DNA of 64,000 nucleotides. It comes from Bryobacteraceae bacterium. GTDB lineage: Bacteria; Acidobacteriota; Terriglobia; Bryobacterales; Bryobacteraceae. The stretch is taken from the NCBI GenBank assembly GCA_023384675.1, contig JAHDVK010000019.1, positions 49,786 through 113,785 on the forward strand. Direction: 5' to 3'. The notes under the pieces are model-generated. The model had not been told where the DNA came from and did not search any database. It saw nothing but the letters and a program-made list of their open reading frames with translations. The position numbers were made by a program, and so were the translations under genes. Positions 8,213-17,917 of this stretch are shown here, in pieces (positions within the stretch are counted from its first letter, which is position 1; the number at the start of each line of letters is the position of its first letter).

Positions 8213-10059
8213 CGCGCGCCTCCCAGGAAGGTCACCATCGCGACGACCACGATGGAACCGAGCACGACCCATGCGGCATAGCGCCTGATGTAGCCCGATT
8301 GCATCGTTCTCAACCCGGCCCCGATCGAGCGCGCAAGCGCGCCCGTGCCGTTCACCGCACCGTCGATCAACCCGGCGTCGATCCCGCGCCACAGCACCGA
8401 GCGCGAGCCGTCGCGCAGCGGATGCACCACCAGCGCGTCGTAGGCTTCGTCCACGTAGTACTTGTTGTAGATCAGCTTGTACGGCGCGCTGAACGTTCTT
8501 GCGAGCGCCTCGGGCAACTCCGGCTTGACCACGTAGAACAGCCACGCGAGGAAGATTCCGGCCAGCCCGGCGCCCACGGAAATGGCCACCAGGGTCATGT
8601 CGTGATCCACGTTCGGCTGTCCGAACACCGGCGCCAGGTACTGCGGCACGTTGATATAGCCGCCGCCCAGGCTCAGCAGCGCCAGCACGCCGAGCGGCAG
8701 GGTCATCACCAGCGGAGATTCGTGCGGATGCGCCTTGCCGCGGTACGTACCAAAGAAGCAAAGGAAGATGGCCCGGAACACGTAAAAGGCGGTCATCCCG
8801 GCGGTCACCACGCCCACCCAGAACATCCACGGCGAGTAAGCATGCACCGCGAGCAGGATCTCATCCTTGCTCTTGAAACCCGAAAACGGCGGCACGCCCG
8901 CGATGGCCACAGCCGCGCACATCAGCACCAGAAACGTCACCGGGATCTTCGACCGCAGCCCGCCCATCCGGCGCAGGTCCTGCTCGCCTTCGAGCGCATG
9001 AATCACGCTGCCGGCGCCGAGGAAGAGCAGCGCCTTGAAGAACGCGTGCGTCATCACGTGGAAGATGCCCGCCGAGTAGGCGCCCGCGCCCAGCGCCAGA
9101 AACATGTAGCCAAGCTGCGAAACGGTCGAGTACGCGAAGACCTTCTTGATGTCGTTCTGCGCCAGGCCGATCGTGGCGGCCAGAACCGCGGTGATCAATC
9201 CGACAAACGCCACCACATCCAGCGCGATGGGCGCGAGATTAAACAGCGGAGCGGCCCGCGCGACCATGTAAACGCCCGCTGTCACCATGGTTGCGGCGTG
9301 GATCAGCGCCGAAACGGGCGTCGGGCCCTCCATCGCGTCGGGCAGCCAGACATAGAGCGGGACCTGCGCGCTCTTGCCCGTGGCGCCGACCAGCAGCAGC
9401 AGACAGATGCCCGTCACCACGCCCGCGGTGGTCTCCGGTGACATGGTGGCGGCCTTGGCGCTCACTTCGCCGAAATCCAGCGAACCAAACGTGACCAGAG
9501 TCAGGAAGATCGCGAGAGAAAACCCGAAGTCGCCGATGCGGTTCACCACGAAGGCCTTCTTGCCCGCGTCGCCCGCGCTCTTCTTCAGAAAGTAGAAGCC
9601 GATCAGCAGGTAGCTGCACAAGCCCACGCCTTCCCAGCCCACGAACAGCAGCAGGAAGTTCGCCGCCATCACCAGGATCAGCATGAAGAACATGAAGAGA
9701 TTCAGGTATGCGAAGAAGCGGTAATAGCCGCCTTCGTGCGACATGTAGCCGATCGCGTAGATGTGAATGAGCAGGCCGATGCCAGTGACCACCAGCAACA
9801 TCACCGCCGCGAGGCGGTCCACCGCCAGGTCGAAGCCGACGTTCACGATGCCGCTCTGGATCCAGGTGAAGTAGCTTTCGGTGTACGCGGATTCCAGAGG
9901 CCCGAGCGCAAGCAGGGTTTTCACCACCCACAGAAACGAAAGCAGAACGCTGCCGATGGCGACGGCATTGACGGCGGGCTTGCTCAGCTTGCGGCCGAAG
10001 ATGCCGTTGACCAGGAAGCCCGCGAGAGGGAGTGCCGGGATGAGCCAGAGTTGGTGCAT
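8209..10059 (-). CDS. nuoL: NADH-quinone oxidoreductase subunit L
   Basis: NuoL is the distal antiporter-like subunit of complex I, carrying the long lateral helix. The 616-residue product has the expected size and motifs: LLLFVGWEGVGLCSYLLIGF, KSAQVPLYVWLPDAMEGPTP, SALIHAATMVTAGVYMVAR and KKVFAYSTVSQLGYMFLALG. The C-terminal part, with VKPELPEALARTFSAPYKLI followed by a last hydrophobic helix, fits the lateral helix and its anchor. It follows nuoK after 7 bases and overlaps nuoM by GTGA. Confidence 0.97.
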   Translation of the reverse strand: MHQLWLIPALPLAGFLVNGIFGRKLSKPAVNAVAIGSVLLSFLWVVKTLLALGPLESAYTESYFTWIQSGIVNVGFDLAVDRLAAVMLLVVTGIGLLIHIYAIGYMSHEGGYYRFFAYLNLFMFFMLILVMAANFLLLFVGWEGVGLCSYLLIGFYFLKKSAGDAGKKAFVVNRIGDFGFSLAIFLTLVTFGSLDFGEVSAKAATMSPETTAGVVTGICLLLLVGATGKSAQVPLYVWLPDAMEGPTPVSALIHAATMVTAGVYMVARAAPLFNLAPIALDVVAFVGLITAVLAATIGLAQNDIKKVFAYSTVSQLGYMFLALGAGAYSAGIFHVMTHAFFKALLFLGAGSVIHALEGEQDLRRMGGLRSKIPVTFLVLMCAAVAIAGVPPFSGFKSKDEILLAVHAYSPWMFWVGVVTAGMTAFYVFRAIFLCFFGTYRGKAHPHESPLVMTLPLGVLALLSLGGGYINVPQYLAPVFGQPNVDHDMTLVAISVGAGLAGIFLAWLFYVVKPELPEALARTFSAPYKLIYNKYYVDEAYDALVVHPLRDGSRSVLWRGIDAGLIDGAVNGTGALARSIGAGLRTMQSGYIRRYAAWVVLGSIVVVAMVTFLGGAR

Positions 10060-10066
10060 CGGATTT

Positions 10067-10417
10067 TTACAGTTTCAGGGAGCTGACTTCGTCGATTTCG
10101 AGCGTCTGCCGGTTACGGAACACGGTGAGGATGATCGCGAGCCCCACGGCCGCCTCCGCCGCGGCGATCACCATCACGAAGAAGCTGAAGATGTGGCCGT
10201 CCACCGATTTCAGGTGGTAGGAAAACGCCACGAACGACAGGTTCACCGCGTTCAGCATCAGTTCGATCGACATGAAGACGGTAATGATGTTCCGGCGGAA
10301 CAGGAAGCCCGCCACACCGAGCGTGAACAGGATCGCGCTCAGGATCAGGTACCAGGAGAGCGGCACCGCATCGGGCAGCGGAAGATTGGGGAGCGGGATG
10401 GGGAACTCCGAAGGCAT
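10067..10417 (-). CDS. nuoK: NADH-quinone oxidoreductase subunit K
   Basis: NuoK is a small three-helix membrane subunit of complex I that carries conserved buried glutamates in the proton path. The 116-residue product has all three helices; the glutamate-bearing segments are [20 protein letters not shown] and [19 protein letters not shown]. The N-terminal 15 residues are Pro-rich and longer than usual, so translation could begin slightly downstream, but no later in-frame methionine precedes helix 1. It sits 6 bp after nuoJ and 7 bp before nuoL. Confidence 0.95.
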   Translation of the reverse strand: MPSEFPIPLPNLPLPDAVPLSWYLILSAILFTLGVAGFLFRRNIITVFMSIELMLNAVNLSFVAFSYHLKSVDGHIFSFFVMVIAAAEAAVGLAIILTVFRNRQTLEIDEVSSLKL

Positions 10418-10423
10418 GAGCGG

Positions 10424-10921
10424 TTACACTTCCTTCCGGGCCAGCACCACGGCGCCGAGAATGGCAATCAAAATCACAACGGAGGTGACCTCGAACGGCA
10501 GGATGTAGGTAGTGAAGAGTGAGCGGCCGATATCCGCCGGGCCTCCGCCGGTAAAGCCGCCAAACTTTACGCCTGTGCCCTTCGGCGCCTGGGTTTGAAT
10601 CAGGTAGGCCACCAGCATCAGAAACGTGAACAGAAGCGGCACGGCCACCACGGCGCGCAGCGCCGGTTTCCTTGTCTTCTTCTCCGCGGCCGCGTTGAGC
10701 AGCATGATGACGAACACGAACAGCACCATGATGGCGCCGGCGTAAACGATCATTTGCACCGCCGCGATGAATTCACCGCCGAGCAGCAGATACAGCACCG
10801 CGAGCGAACCCATCACGCCCACCAGCGAGAGCGCGCTGGCGATGGGGTGGGTCTGCAGCACCAGATTGATGGCGCAACCCACGGCGATCGCCGCGAAGGT
10901 CAGGAATAGCAAGGCATCCAT
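10424..10921 (-). CDS. nuoJ: NADH-quinone oxidoreductase subunit J
   Basis: NuoJ is a five-helix membrane subunit that links the quinone site to the proton channels. The 165-residue product has the characteristic FIAAVQMIVYAGAIMVLFVF segment containing the pi-bulge helix, plus VTSVVILIAILGAVVLARK at the C terminus. It begins only 15 bp after nuoH. In the common bacterial gene order nuoI stands between H and J, so this tight spacing shows nuoI is truly absent from the operon. Confidence 0.95.
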   Translation of the reverse strand: MDALLFLTFAAIAVGCAINLVLQTHPIASALSLVGVMGSLAVLYLLLGGEFIAAVQMIVYAGAIMVLFVFVIMLLNAAAEKKTRKPALRAVVAVPLLFTFLMLVAYLIQTQAPKGTGVKFGGFTGGGPADIGRSLFTTYILPFEVTSVVILIAILGAVVLARKEV

Positions 10922-10936
10922 CGGGAAAAACCACCG

Positions 10937-12136
10937 TTAATTCGAAGTCAGCGCCACCGCGAACGCAGTGATCAGCAGATTGACCACGGCCACGGGGAAC
11001 AGGAACATCCACGCGAACCGCATCAACTGGTCATAACGAAAACGCGGCAGCGTGCCGCGCACCCAGATAAAAAAGAAAATCAGCAGCAGCGTTTTCGCCG
11101 CGAACCAGAAAAACGGCACCAGGATCGGCTGCAGCAGCGGGATCAGGAACAGGCCCGCGAGGCCCAACGACAGGACGCCGCCCACGGGGAAGCTGAAACG
11201 GTCCCATTTCCGCGTCTTCAGCGTTTGCCCCGCGTGAAAGAAAAACAACCCCGCCACGCCGAGCAGCAAGATGACGGGAATGAAACTCGAACCGTATTCG
11301 GCCGGAAACGGCGGGTGCCAGCCGCCCAGAAACAGCAGCGTCGTGACGCAGCAAATGGTGACGATATTCGCGTACTCCGCGGTGAAAAACGCCGCGAACA
11401 TCGTGGAGGTGTATTCGGTGTGGAAGCCCGCCACGAGTTCGGTCTCGGCTTCGGGCAGATCGAACGGCACCCGGTTGGTTTCCGCGAACGCGGCGATCAC
11501 GAAAATCACAAAGCTGAAGACCTGCGGAAACGGCGCGGCGAAGACGTGCCACTTGGGCAGGAACCCGAAGTAGAACCCGCTTTGCGCCTCCGCGAGTTCC
11601 TTGAAGCTGAGGGTGTTCGCGATCAGAATCGGCGCCACGATGGCCAGCGCCAGCGGCAGTTCGTAACTGATCATCTGCGCGGAACTGCGCAGCCCGCCCA
11701 GCAGGGCGTACTTGCTGTTCGACGCCCAGCCGCCGATCGCCGTGGCGTACACGCCCAGCGAACTCATCGCCAGGATGAACAGAACGCCGATATTGAGGTC
11801 CGTCAACCCCAGCCACGTCCGGACGCCGAAGATCTCGAACTCGGGGCCGAACGGGATGGTCACAATCGAGACCAATGCGAGCGCCACCGCCAGGAACGGC
11901 GCAAACAGATAAAGCCCCGTCGACACGTTGCCGGGGATGAGGCCTTCCTTGGTCACGAGCTTGATGAGATCCGAGAGCGGCTGCAGCAGCCCGTGAGGAC
12001 CGACGCGATAGGGGCCGGGCCGCAATTGAATGTGCGCCAGCACCTTGCGCTCGATCCACACGAGGTAAGCGCAGAAAGTGAGCAGGACAAAGGCCACGAG
12101 GCCGGCCTTCACCAGGCTGAGAATGTAAAAGTTCAT
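10937..12136 (-). CDS. nuoH: NADH-quinone oxidoreductase subunit H
   Basis: NuoH lines the quinone chamber of complex I at the junction of the membrane and peripheral arms. The 399-residue product has CAYLVWIERKVLAHIQLRPG and YRVGPHGLLQPLSDLIKLVT near the N terminus, the acidic loop motif ETNRVPFDLPEAETELVAGF, and the conserved EYTSTMFAAFFTAEYANI. All are hallmark segments of the family. It lies 21 bp after nuoG and 15 bp before nuoJ. Confidence 0.97.
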   Translation of the reverse strand: MNFYILSLVKAGLVAFVLLTFCAYLVWIERKVLAHIQLRPGPYRVGPHGLLQPLSDLIKLVTKEGLIPGNVSTGLYLFAPFLAVALALVSIVTIPFGPEFEIFGVRTWLGLTDLNIGVLFILAMSSLGVYATAIGGWASNSKYALLGGLRSSAQMISYELPLALAIVAPILIANTLSFKELAEAQSGFYFGFLPKWHVFAAPFPQVFSFVIFVIAAFAETNRVPFDLPEAETELVAGFHTEYTSTMFAAFFTAEYANIVTICCVTTLLFLGGWHPPFPAEYGSSFIPVILLLGVAGLFFFHAGQTLKTRKWDRFSFPVGGVLSLGLAGLFLIPLLQPILVPFFWFAAKTLLLIFFFIWVRGTLPRFRYDQLMRFAWMFLFPVAVVNLLITAFAVALTSN

Positions 12137-12157
12137 GCTACGCGATCCAGCCAGGCC

Positions 12158-14251
12158 CTATTTCGCGGGCTTTTCTTCGTACAATCGCCCGGGCGCCTCC
12201 ATCACGGAACTCAGCATCTTCGAGTACCGGCCCAGGCTTCCGGAGGTAAACAGGGTATCGCCGTCCGAGCGGATCAGTTCAGCGCTCGCCGGCGCCAGCA
12301 CCCGCCCATTGACGGGCATTGTAGGCGCGGCGCCCCCAGTGGCGACAACAGGCAAAGCAACATTATACCCGCGCACCGTGCGGCGAATCTCCTCGAACAC
12401 CTTGTCATTCGTCCAAATTCCGAGATTCAGGCCCATCTCCTTCGCCAGCAGGCCCATGATCTCCAGATCCGGCTTCGTGCCCATGATCCGAGGTCCCGCC
12501 TTCAGCCGCTGTACCTCGCCGCAGGTGTTCGTGACCGTCCCGCTCTTCTCATAGGCGCTGGCGGCCGGAAAGACCACGTCGGCGCGCTGCGCGGTTTCAG
12601 TCAGGAACAGCTCCTGGACCACAACAAACGCCGCTTCGCTGGCTAGCCCGCGCCGCTCGAGCGGGTTCGCGCCCACCACCCAGAGCGCATCGAGCGACGC
12701 ATCGTCGAGCATCTGGTCCAGGTTCATCCCGGCGGATTCCGCCGCGTGGTAGCCGGGGCCCAGTTCGGGCAGCAGGCCCATATCCATCGCGCCGCGCGAA
12801 TTCGAGTAGTCCACCAGGCACAAGTACTGCACTTTCGTGCCGAGCGAATCGCCAAACGCCACCAGCCGCCGCAGCGCATCGCCCTTCACCGAATCGCCGA
12901 AGACGATCGTCAGCGACTCGTGTTTCGCGAGATCCTCGCGCAGCGTCTCCACCGCTTCCATCTCCGCGCCCGGTTCGGCGCGCAAGGCGCGCTTCGAGTA
13001 CTGATCCTCGCGCACGGGACCACGCGTCACGGTGTAGAGAGGCATCTGGTGGTGCCGGAAGTTCGCGCGGAGCTGATAAGCAATCAGAGGGTGCTGCTGC
13101 GCCAGATCGGAGCCGATCACGAGCGCGGCCTTGGCCGTATACAGGTCGCCGATGGTGGCGAGCGCGCCGGTCTTGCCGCTCAAAGCATCGAGCAGCGTGG
13201 GCACGTCGCCCGTCCGGTGATGATCGATACTCGCGGTGCCCAGGCCCTGCCGCGCGAACTTCTGCAGGAAGTAATTCTCTTCGTTCGTCGTCCGGTTCGA
13301 TCCGATCACGCCGAACTTGCCGCCGCGCGCCCGGACCTCGGCAAACTTCGCGGCCACCGTTTCGAGCGCCTCCTTCCAGCTTGCTTCGACAAGCTGGCCG
13401 TCCCTGCGGATCAGCGGCGACTGCAGGCGTTCGGGGTGATGCACGAAATCGAAGCCGAAACGGCCCTTCACGCAGAGAAACTCGCCATTGATGCCCGAGC
13501 GGTCGCGGTTGTTCGCGCGAATGATCTCACCGTTGCGCACCGAGAGGGTGGTTTTGCAGCCGTTCGAACAGTGGGTGCAAATCGTGCCTACGTGGTCCAT
13601 TTCCCAGGGGCGCGACTTGTAGCGGTAGGTTCCGGAAGTGAGCGCGCCCACGGGGCACACGTCGATGCACCAGCCGCATTCGTCGCATTGCAGATGATCG
13701 CCGTGGCTAGGCGTGATTTCGGCGTGAACGCCGCGGTAGGTGAGCCCCAGCGCGCCCACGCCCAGGCCCTCGTCGCACACGCGGACACAGCGGTAGCACA
13801 GGATGCAGCGCGCCGGGTCGTAGTACACGGCGGGCGACCACTGCTTCTCGTTCTCGTGGTACTTAATCTCGGTGAAACGGCTCTCGCCCGCGCCGTAGCG
13901 GAACGTCATGTCCTGCAACTCACACTCGCCGCCCTTGTCGCACACCGGGCAATCGAGCGGGTGGTTGGTCAGCAGGAACTCGAGCATCGACTTGCGCGAC
14001 TCCACCACTTTCGGGCTCTCTGTGTGGACCACCATGCCCTCGCCCACCGGCAGCGTGCAGCCAGGCTGCAGCTTGGGCATCTTTTCGACTTCCACAAGAC
14101 ACATGCGGCACGCGGCCTGCAACGAGAATCCCTCGTAGTAGCAGAATGCGGGGATCTCGATTCCGGCGCGTTTGGCGACTTCGATCAGCAGGTCGCCCTT
14201 GGGCGCCTTGATTTCCTGGCCGTTCAGCGTAAAGGTGACGATTTCAGACAT
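12158..14251 (-). CDS. nuoG: NADH-quinone oxidoreductase subunit G
   Basis: NuoG carries several iron-sulfur clusters of the electron path in the peripheral arm. The open frame runs to 14482, but its first 77 codons are a shadow of nuoF. The ATG at 14251 gives MSEIVTFTLNGQEIKAPKGD, a normal ferredoxin-like start, and a 697-residue protein. Cysteine motifs appear in order: CYYEGFSLQAACRMC with a later Cys (2Fe-2S, N1b), the His/Cys set HPLDCPVCDKGGEC (N5), CILCYRCVRVC and CDECGWCIDVCPVGAL (N4), and CTHCSNGC followed by GEFLCVKGR, which suggests the N7 site is kept. A molybdopterin-oxidoreductase-like domain follows. Confidence 0.95.
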   Translation of the reverse strand: MSEIVTFTLNGQEIKAPKGDLLIEVAKRAGIEIPAFCYYEGFSLQAACRMCLVEVEKMPKLQPGCTLPVGEGMVVHTESPKVVESRKSMLEFLLTNHPLDCPVCDKGGECELQDMTFRYGAGESRFTEIKYHENEKQWSPAVYYDPARCILCYRCVRVCDEGLGVGALGLTYRGVHAEITPSHGDHLQCDECGWCIDVCPVGALTSGTYRYKSRPWEMDHVGTICTHCSNGCKTTLSVRNGEIIRANNRDRSGINGEFLCVKGRFGFDFVHHPERLQSPLIRRDGQLVEASWKEALETVAAKFAEVRARGGKFGVIGSNRTTNEENYFLQKFARQGLGTASIDHHRTGDVPTLLDALSGKTGALATIGDLYTAKAALVIGSDLAQQHPLIAYQLRANFRHHQMPLYTVTRGPVREDQYSKRALRAEPGAEMEAVETLREDLAKHESLTIVFGDSVKGDALRRLVAFGDSLGTKVQYLCLVDYSNSRGAMDMGLLPELGPGYHAAESAGMNLDQMLDDASLDALWVVGANPLERRGLASEAAFVVVQELFLTETAQRADVVFPAASAYEKSGTVTNTCGEVQRLKAGPRIMGTKPDLEIMGLLAKEMGLNLGIWTNDKVFEEIRRTVRGYNVALPVVATGGAAPTMPVNGRVLAPASAELIRSDGDTLFTSGSLGRYSKMLSSVMEAPGRLYEEKPAK

Positions 14252-14273
14252 CCGTGCGGTTCTCCATCCCCCT

Positions 14274-15596
14274 TCACAACACCACCAGGGGCTGCGTTTC
14301 GGGCTCGGGCGCGAAGGACTGCGCGGCGGCCAGTTTCGCTTCGAACTCGTGGCGGAACTTCTCGACGATCGAAATCGTCGGCATGGCCGCGGCGTCGCCC
14401 AGGGCGCAGAACGTCCGGCCCAGCATGCTGTGGGACAACTGACCCACCATGTCGATATCGCGCGCCACGCCAATGCCCTCATCCAGCCGCCGCAGCATCT
14501 TCTCGAGCCACGCCGTCCCCTCGCGGCAGGGGATACACCAGCCGCAGCTTTCGTGCGCGTAGAATTTCATCACGCGGTGCGCGAGCTTCACCATGTCGGT
14601 GGTTTCATCCAGCACCATCGTCGCCCCGGAACCCAGCATCGACCCGGCCTTCGCCAGCGAATCGTAATCGGCCGGGATGTCGATCTCGTCCGCGGTGAGA
14701 ATCGGACTCGAACTGCCGCCGGGGATCACCGCCTTCAACCTGCGGCCCTTCCACACTCCGCCGCCGAATTCCTCGATCAACTGCTTCAGGTTGTAGCCGA
14801 GCGGCACCTCATACACGCCCGGCCGGTTCAGGTGGCCCGACAGGCACACCATGCGCGTGCCCCCGTTCTTCGGCGTCCCCAGCCCCGCGTACCACTCGCC
14901 GCCGTTCAGAATGATGGAGGGCACCGCGCAGTATGTCTCGACGTTGTTCACGATCGTCGGACATTGAAACGCTCCCGATGTCGCCGGGAACGGCGGCTTC
15001 AACCGCGGATTGCCGCGCTTGCCTTCGAGCGATTCCAGCAGCGCCGACTCCTCGCCGCACTCGTACGAACCCGCGCCCGTGTGCGTGCTCAGATGGAAAG
15101 TCCAGCCGGAGCCTTGCACGTTCTCGCCGAGATAACCGCGCTCATAAGCCTGCTGGATCGCCCTGTCGAGAATATCAATCAGGTAGCGGTATTCGCCGCG
15201 GATGTAAATCCAGCCGCGATTGGCGTTGATGGCGCGCCCGGCGATCAGGCAGCCTTCGATCAGCATATGCGGATCGTTTTCCATCAGCACCCGGTCCTTG
15301 CACGTGCCCGGTTCGCCCTCGTCGGCGTTCACCACGATGTATTTCGGCTTCGGCGAGCTGCGGTCCACGAAGCCCCATTTCAGCCCCGTGGGGAAGCCCG
15401 CGCCGCCTCGCCCGCGCAGCGCGGATTTCTTCACTTCGCCAATGATGTCGTCGGGCGGCATCTCCAGCGCCTTGCGGAACGCGGCGTAGCCTTCCTTGGC
15501 CAGGAATTCATCGATCCAGATGGGATCCTTCTGCGGGTATTCGAATCGCTTCGTCAGGACCTTCACTTCCAGCGGATGGGGTTCGTTGAAAAGCAT
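14274..15596 (-). CDS. nuoF: NADH-quinone oxidoreductase subunit F
   Basis: NuoF is the NADH- and FMN-binding subunit at the tip of complex I. The 440-residue product shows LRGRGGAGFPTGLKWGF (NADH binding), VVNADEGEPGTCKDRVLM (FMN region) and SCGWCIPCREGTAW, which with a later cysteine in RTFCALGDAA holds the N3 4Fe-4S cluster. The length and the ATG start are standard. It stands between nuoE (45 bp away) and nuoG (22 bp away). Confidence 0.97.
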   Translation of the reverse strand: MLFNEPHPLEVKVLTKRFEYPQKDPIWIDEFLAKEGYAAFRKALEMPPDDIIGEVKKSALRGRGGAGFPTGLKWGFVDRSSPKPKYIVVNADEGEPGTCKDRVLMENDPHMLIEGCLIAGRAINANRGWIYIRGEYRYLIDILDRAIQQAYERGYLGENVQGSGWTFHLSTHTGAGSYECGEESALLESLEGKRGNPRLKPPFPATSGAFQCPTIVNNVETYCAVPSIILNGGEWYAGLGTPKNGGTRMVCLSGHLNRPGVYEVPLGYNLKQLIEEFGGGVWKGRRLKAVIPGGSSSPILTADEIDIPADYDSLAKAGSMLGSGATMVLDETTDMVKLAHRVMKFYAHESCGWCIPCREGTAWLEKMLRRLDEGIGVARDIDMVGQLSHSMLGRTFCALGDAAAMPTISIVEKFRHEFEAKLAAAQSFAPEPETQPLVVL

Positions 15597-15641
15597 CTTT
15601 TCTCCGTCTAGGGTCTCCCTGCTGACTGGTACCGCAAGTCC

Positions 15642-16124
15642 TTACTGCTTCTGCCGCAGGCTCTCGATCAGTGCGTCGAAGCTCTCCGGGGTCACGCGCA
15701 AATGAAAATCGTAATTGTCGATCATCGCCGGCGCCCAACTGCACGCGCCGATGCATTCCACTTCTTCCAATGAAAATTGCCCGTCGGCAGTGGTCTGCTT
15801 GTTGCCGATGCCGAGCTTGTGGCAGGCGTGATGCCATAGCTCCTCGCCGCCCACCAGCATGCACGAAACATTCGTGCAGATCTGCAGGTGGTGGCGCCCG
15901 CGCGGCTCGCGGTGGAGCATGGTGTAGTAGCCGAGCACCTCCTCGACTTCCACTTTGTTTACCGACAGCCGCTTCGAAACCTCCTCGATCAGCTCGTCGG
16001 TGATCCGGCCGGTCTCGTCCTGTGCATACAGCAGCATGGGGATCAACGCGCCCTTCTGCCGGCCCGGCGGATACAGGCCGATCATTTTCTCAAAGCGGGC
16101 TTCCAGTTCGGGGGAGAAAGTCAT
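15642..16124 (-). CDS. nuoE: NADH-quinone oxidoreductase subunit E
   Basis: NuoE is the thioredoxin-like subunit that binds the 2Fe-2S cluster N1a beside NuoF. The 160-residue product has both cysteine pairs: CTNVSC (C-x4-C) and CIGAC (C-x3-C), the latter in EEVECIGACSWAPAM. The N-terminal helical bundle (RKPGR-like YPPGRQKGALIPMLLYAQDE) is also present. It is part of the leftward nuo operon between nuoD and nuoF. Confidence 0.96.
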   Translation of the reverse strand: MTFSPELEARFEKMIGLYPPGRQKGALIPMLLYAQDETGRITDELIEEVSKRLSVNKVEVEEVLGYYTMLHREPRGRHHLQICTNVSCMLVGGEELWHHACHKLGIGNKQTTADGQFSLEEVECIGACSWAPAMIDNYDFHLRVTPESFDALIESLRQKQ

Positions 16125-16156
16125 ACGCGTTTCGTTGCTATCCGTTCACGCCGGCG

Positions 16157-17389
16157 TCAGCGGTCCACATCGCCGAGCACAAAATCCATTGAACCCAGCG
16201 TCGCGATCGAGTCCGAAATCAGCTTGCCCTCGAACAGCTCGCTCAACGCCTGCAGATTGCCGTAGCTGGGTGTGCGCATGAAGACCCGCGCGGGCTTCGA
16301 GGTTCCGTCGCTGACGACGTAAAAGCCCAGCTCGCCCCGCGGCGACTCCACCGGCACGTACGCCTCGCCGGCCGGCACGCGGAACCCTTCGGTGACGATC
16401 TTGAAGTGATAGATCAGCGCCTCCATCTGCGTCTTCATCTTCTCGCGGTCCGGCAGCACCACCTTCGGCGCGTCGGCCCGGATGGGACCTTCCGGCATGC
16501 CGGCCAGACACTGCTCCACGATCTTGATCGACTCCCGCATCTCATCCATGCGGACCCGGAATCGGGCATACACGTCGCCCGCCTGCTGCACCGGGATGTT
16601 GAAGTCAAATTTCTCGTAACTCGAATAAGGCTCGGACTTGCGGATGTCCCACGGGATCCCCGCCGCGCGGATCATCGGCCCCGTCACGCCCAGGTCCAAC
16701 AGCCGCTCCACCGGCAGGAAGCCGACGCCTTTCGTACGCTGCATGAAGATCGGATTTTCGGTCAGCAGGCCTTCGTATTGGTCGATCTTCGCCGGCAACT
16801 GGCGAATGAAACCGCTGACCAGCTTGTGCCAGCCCCGGGGCGGCTCGAGCGCCAATCCGCCGACGCGGATGTAGCTCGTCATCAGCCGCTGGCCGGAGAA
16901 GAACTCGAAGATGCGCAAGATGTCTTCCCGCTCCCGGAATGTGTAGAAGAACATCGTCATCGCGCCCAGATCCAGGCAATGCGTGCCCAGCCATACCAGG
17001 TGGCTGTTGATGCGGGAAATCTCGGTCAGCATCACTCGCACCCACTGCGCGCGGGCCGGGATCTCGAGTTGCAGCAGCTTTTCGACCGGCAAACAGTAGG
17101 CGAGGTTGTTGGCCAGATTCGACAGGTAATCCATCCGGTCGGTGAGGGTCACCACCTGCTGGTAGGTCAGCGCCTCGGCCTGTTTTTCAATTCCGGTGTG
17201 CAGGAAGCCGATATCGGGACTCGCACTGACGATCGTCTCGCCATCGAGCTCGAGGATAATGCGCAGCACGCCATGGGTGGACGGGTGTTGCGGACCCATA
17301 TTCAGGGTCATCCGGCGCGTGGTCCCCGCTTCCGGTTCACCCTCGGATTCCAGCGTGGCGGCGTTCGTGTTCAGCTCAATCTCGCTCAT
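16157..17389 (-). CDS. nuoD: NADH-quinone oxidoreductase subunit D
   Basis: NuoD is the 49-kDa-type subunit that forms the quinone site together with NuoB. The 410-residue product has the signature NMGPQHPSTHGVLRIILELD, the EKQAEALTYQQ segment, and the C-terminal SYGNLQALSELFEGKLISDS and MDFVLGDVDR. It is an independent gene here, not fused to nuoC. Its partner NuoB is not encoded in this operon. Confidence 0.97.
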   Translation of the reverse strand: MSEIELNTNAATLESEGEPEAGTTRRMTLNMGPQHPSTHGVLRIILELDGETIVSASPDIGFLHTGIEKQAEALTYQQVVTLTDRMDYLSNLANNLAYCLPVEKLLQLEIPARAQWVRVMLTEISRINSHLVWLGTHCLDLGAMTMFFYTFREREDILRIFEFFSGQRLMTSYIRVGGLALEPPRGWHKLVSGFIRQLPAKIDQYEGLLTENPIFMQRTKGVGFLPVERLLDLGVTGPMIRAAGIPWDIRKSEPYSSYEKFDFNIPVQQAGDVYARFRVRMDEMRESIKIVEQCLAGMPEGPIRADAPKVVLPDREKMKTQMEALIYHFKIVTEGFRVPAGEAYVPVESPRGELGFYVVSDGTSKPARVFMRTPSYGNLQALSELFEGKLISDSIATLGSMDFVLGDVDR

Positions 17390-17428
17390 GGCCCCTCGTT
17401 CCCCGGCCTGCGGGTCTGCCTTCAGAGA

Positions 17429-17917
17429 CTACTCGTTTTGATAGGAATACTTGTGCCCGTGCGTCGGAAAATCCCGGCGCAGCGGATGCCCTTCCCAATT
17501 GTCCGGCATCATGATCCGGCGCAGGTCGGGATGGTTCAGGAATCGCACGCCGAACAGATCGAACGCCTCGCGCTCAAACCAGTCCGCACCGCGCCAAACG
17601 CCGCAAACCGATTCGATCTCGGGACTCGCGCCACCGAGCGCCGCTTTGAGCTTCAGCCGCTCGTTCCGCTCGATCGAATGCAGCAGATAGAGCACTTCGA
17701 AGCGCGGCTCCATCGGATGCCGGTCGATGACGGTAACGCCCGATAAACGCGTGAAGCGGTGCTCTTCCTTGAGTTGACGGCAGATGTCTACGATCCGGCT
17801 CGGGTCCACCCAAAGCATCGCCTCGCCAAGGTCGAAACTGCCGCCAAGAATGGCGGAGCTATCCCAGGCCTCCAGCGCGGCGGCGGTGTCGTTCTGTTTC
17901 AGTACTTCAGGCAGCAT
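17429..17917 (-). CDS. nuoC: NADH-quinone oxidoreductase subunit C
   Basis: NuoC is the 30-kDa-type subunit of the peripheral arm. The 162-residue product carries the family signature ADWFEREAFDLFGVRFLNHP followed by RRIMMPDNWEGHPLRRDFP. Its start overlaps the end of nuoA by 11 bases. In most bacteria nuoB stands between A and C, so this overlap leaves no room for a lost or frameshifted nuoB. Confidence 0.96.
   Translation of the reverse strand: MLPEVLKQNDTAAALEAWDSSAILGGSFDLGEAMLWVDPSRIVDICRQLKEEHRFTRLSGVTVIDRHPMEPRFEVLYLLHSIERNERLKLKAALGGASPEIESVCGVWRGADWFEREAFDLFGVRFLNHPDLRRIMMPDNWEGHPLRRDFPTHGHKYSYQNE

Noticed and set aside
8213..8830. N-terminal extension of the nuoM frame
   Set aside because: It lies inside nuoL in another frame, and the GTG at 8212 gives the standard start with GTGA coupling.
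14252..14482. N-terminal extension of the nuoG frame
   Set aside because: It is a shadow of the end of nuoF; the ATG at 14251 starts the ferredoxin-like domain.
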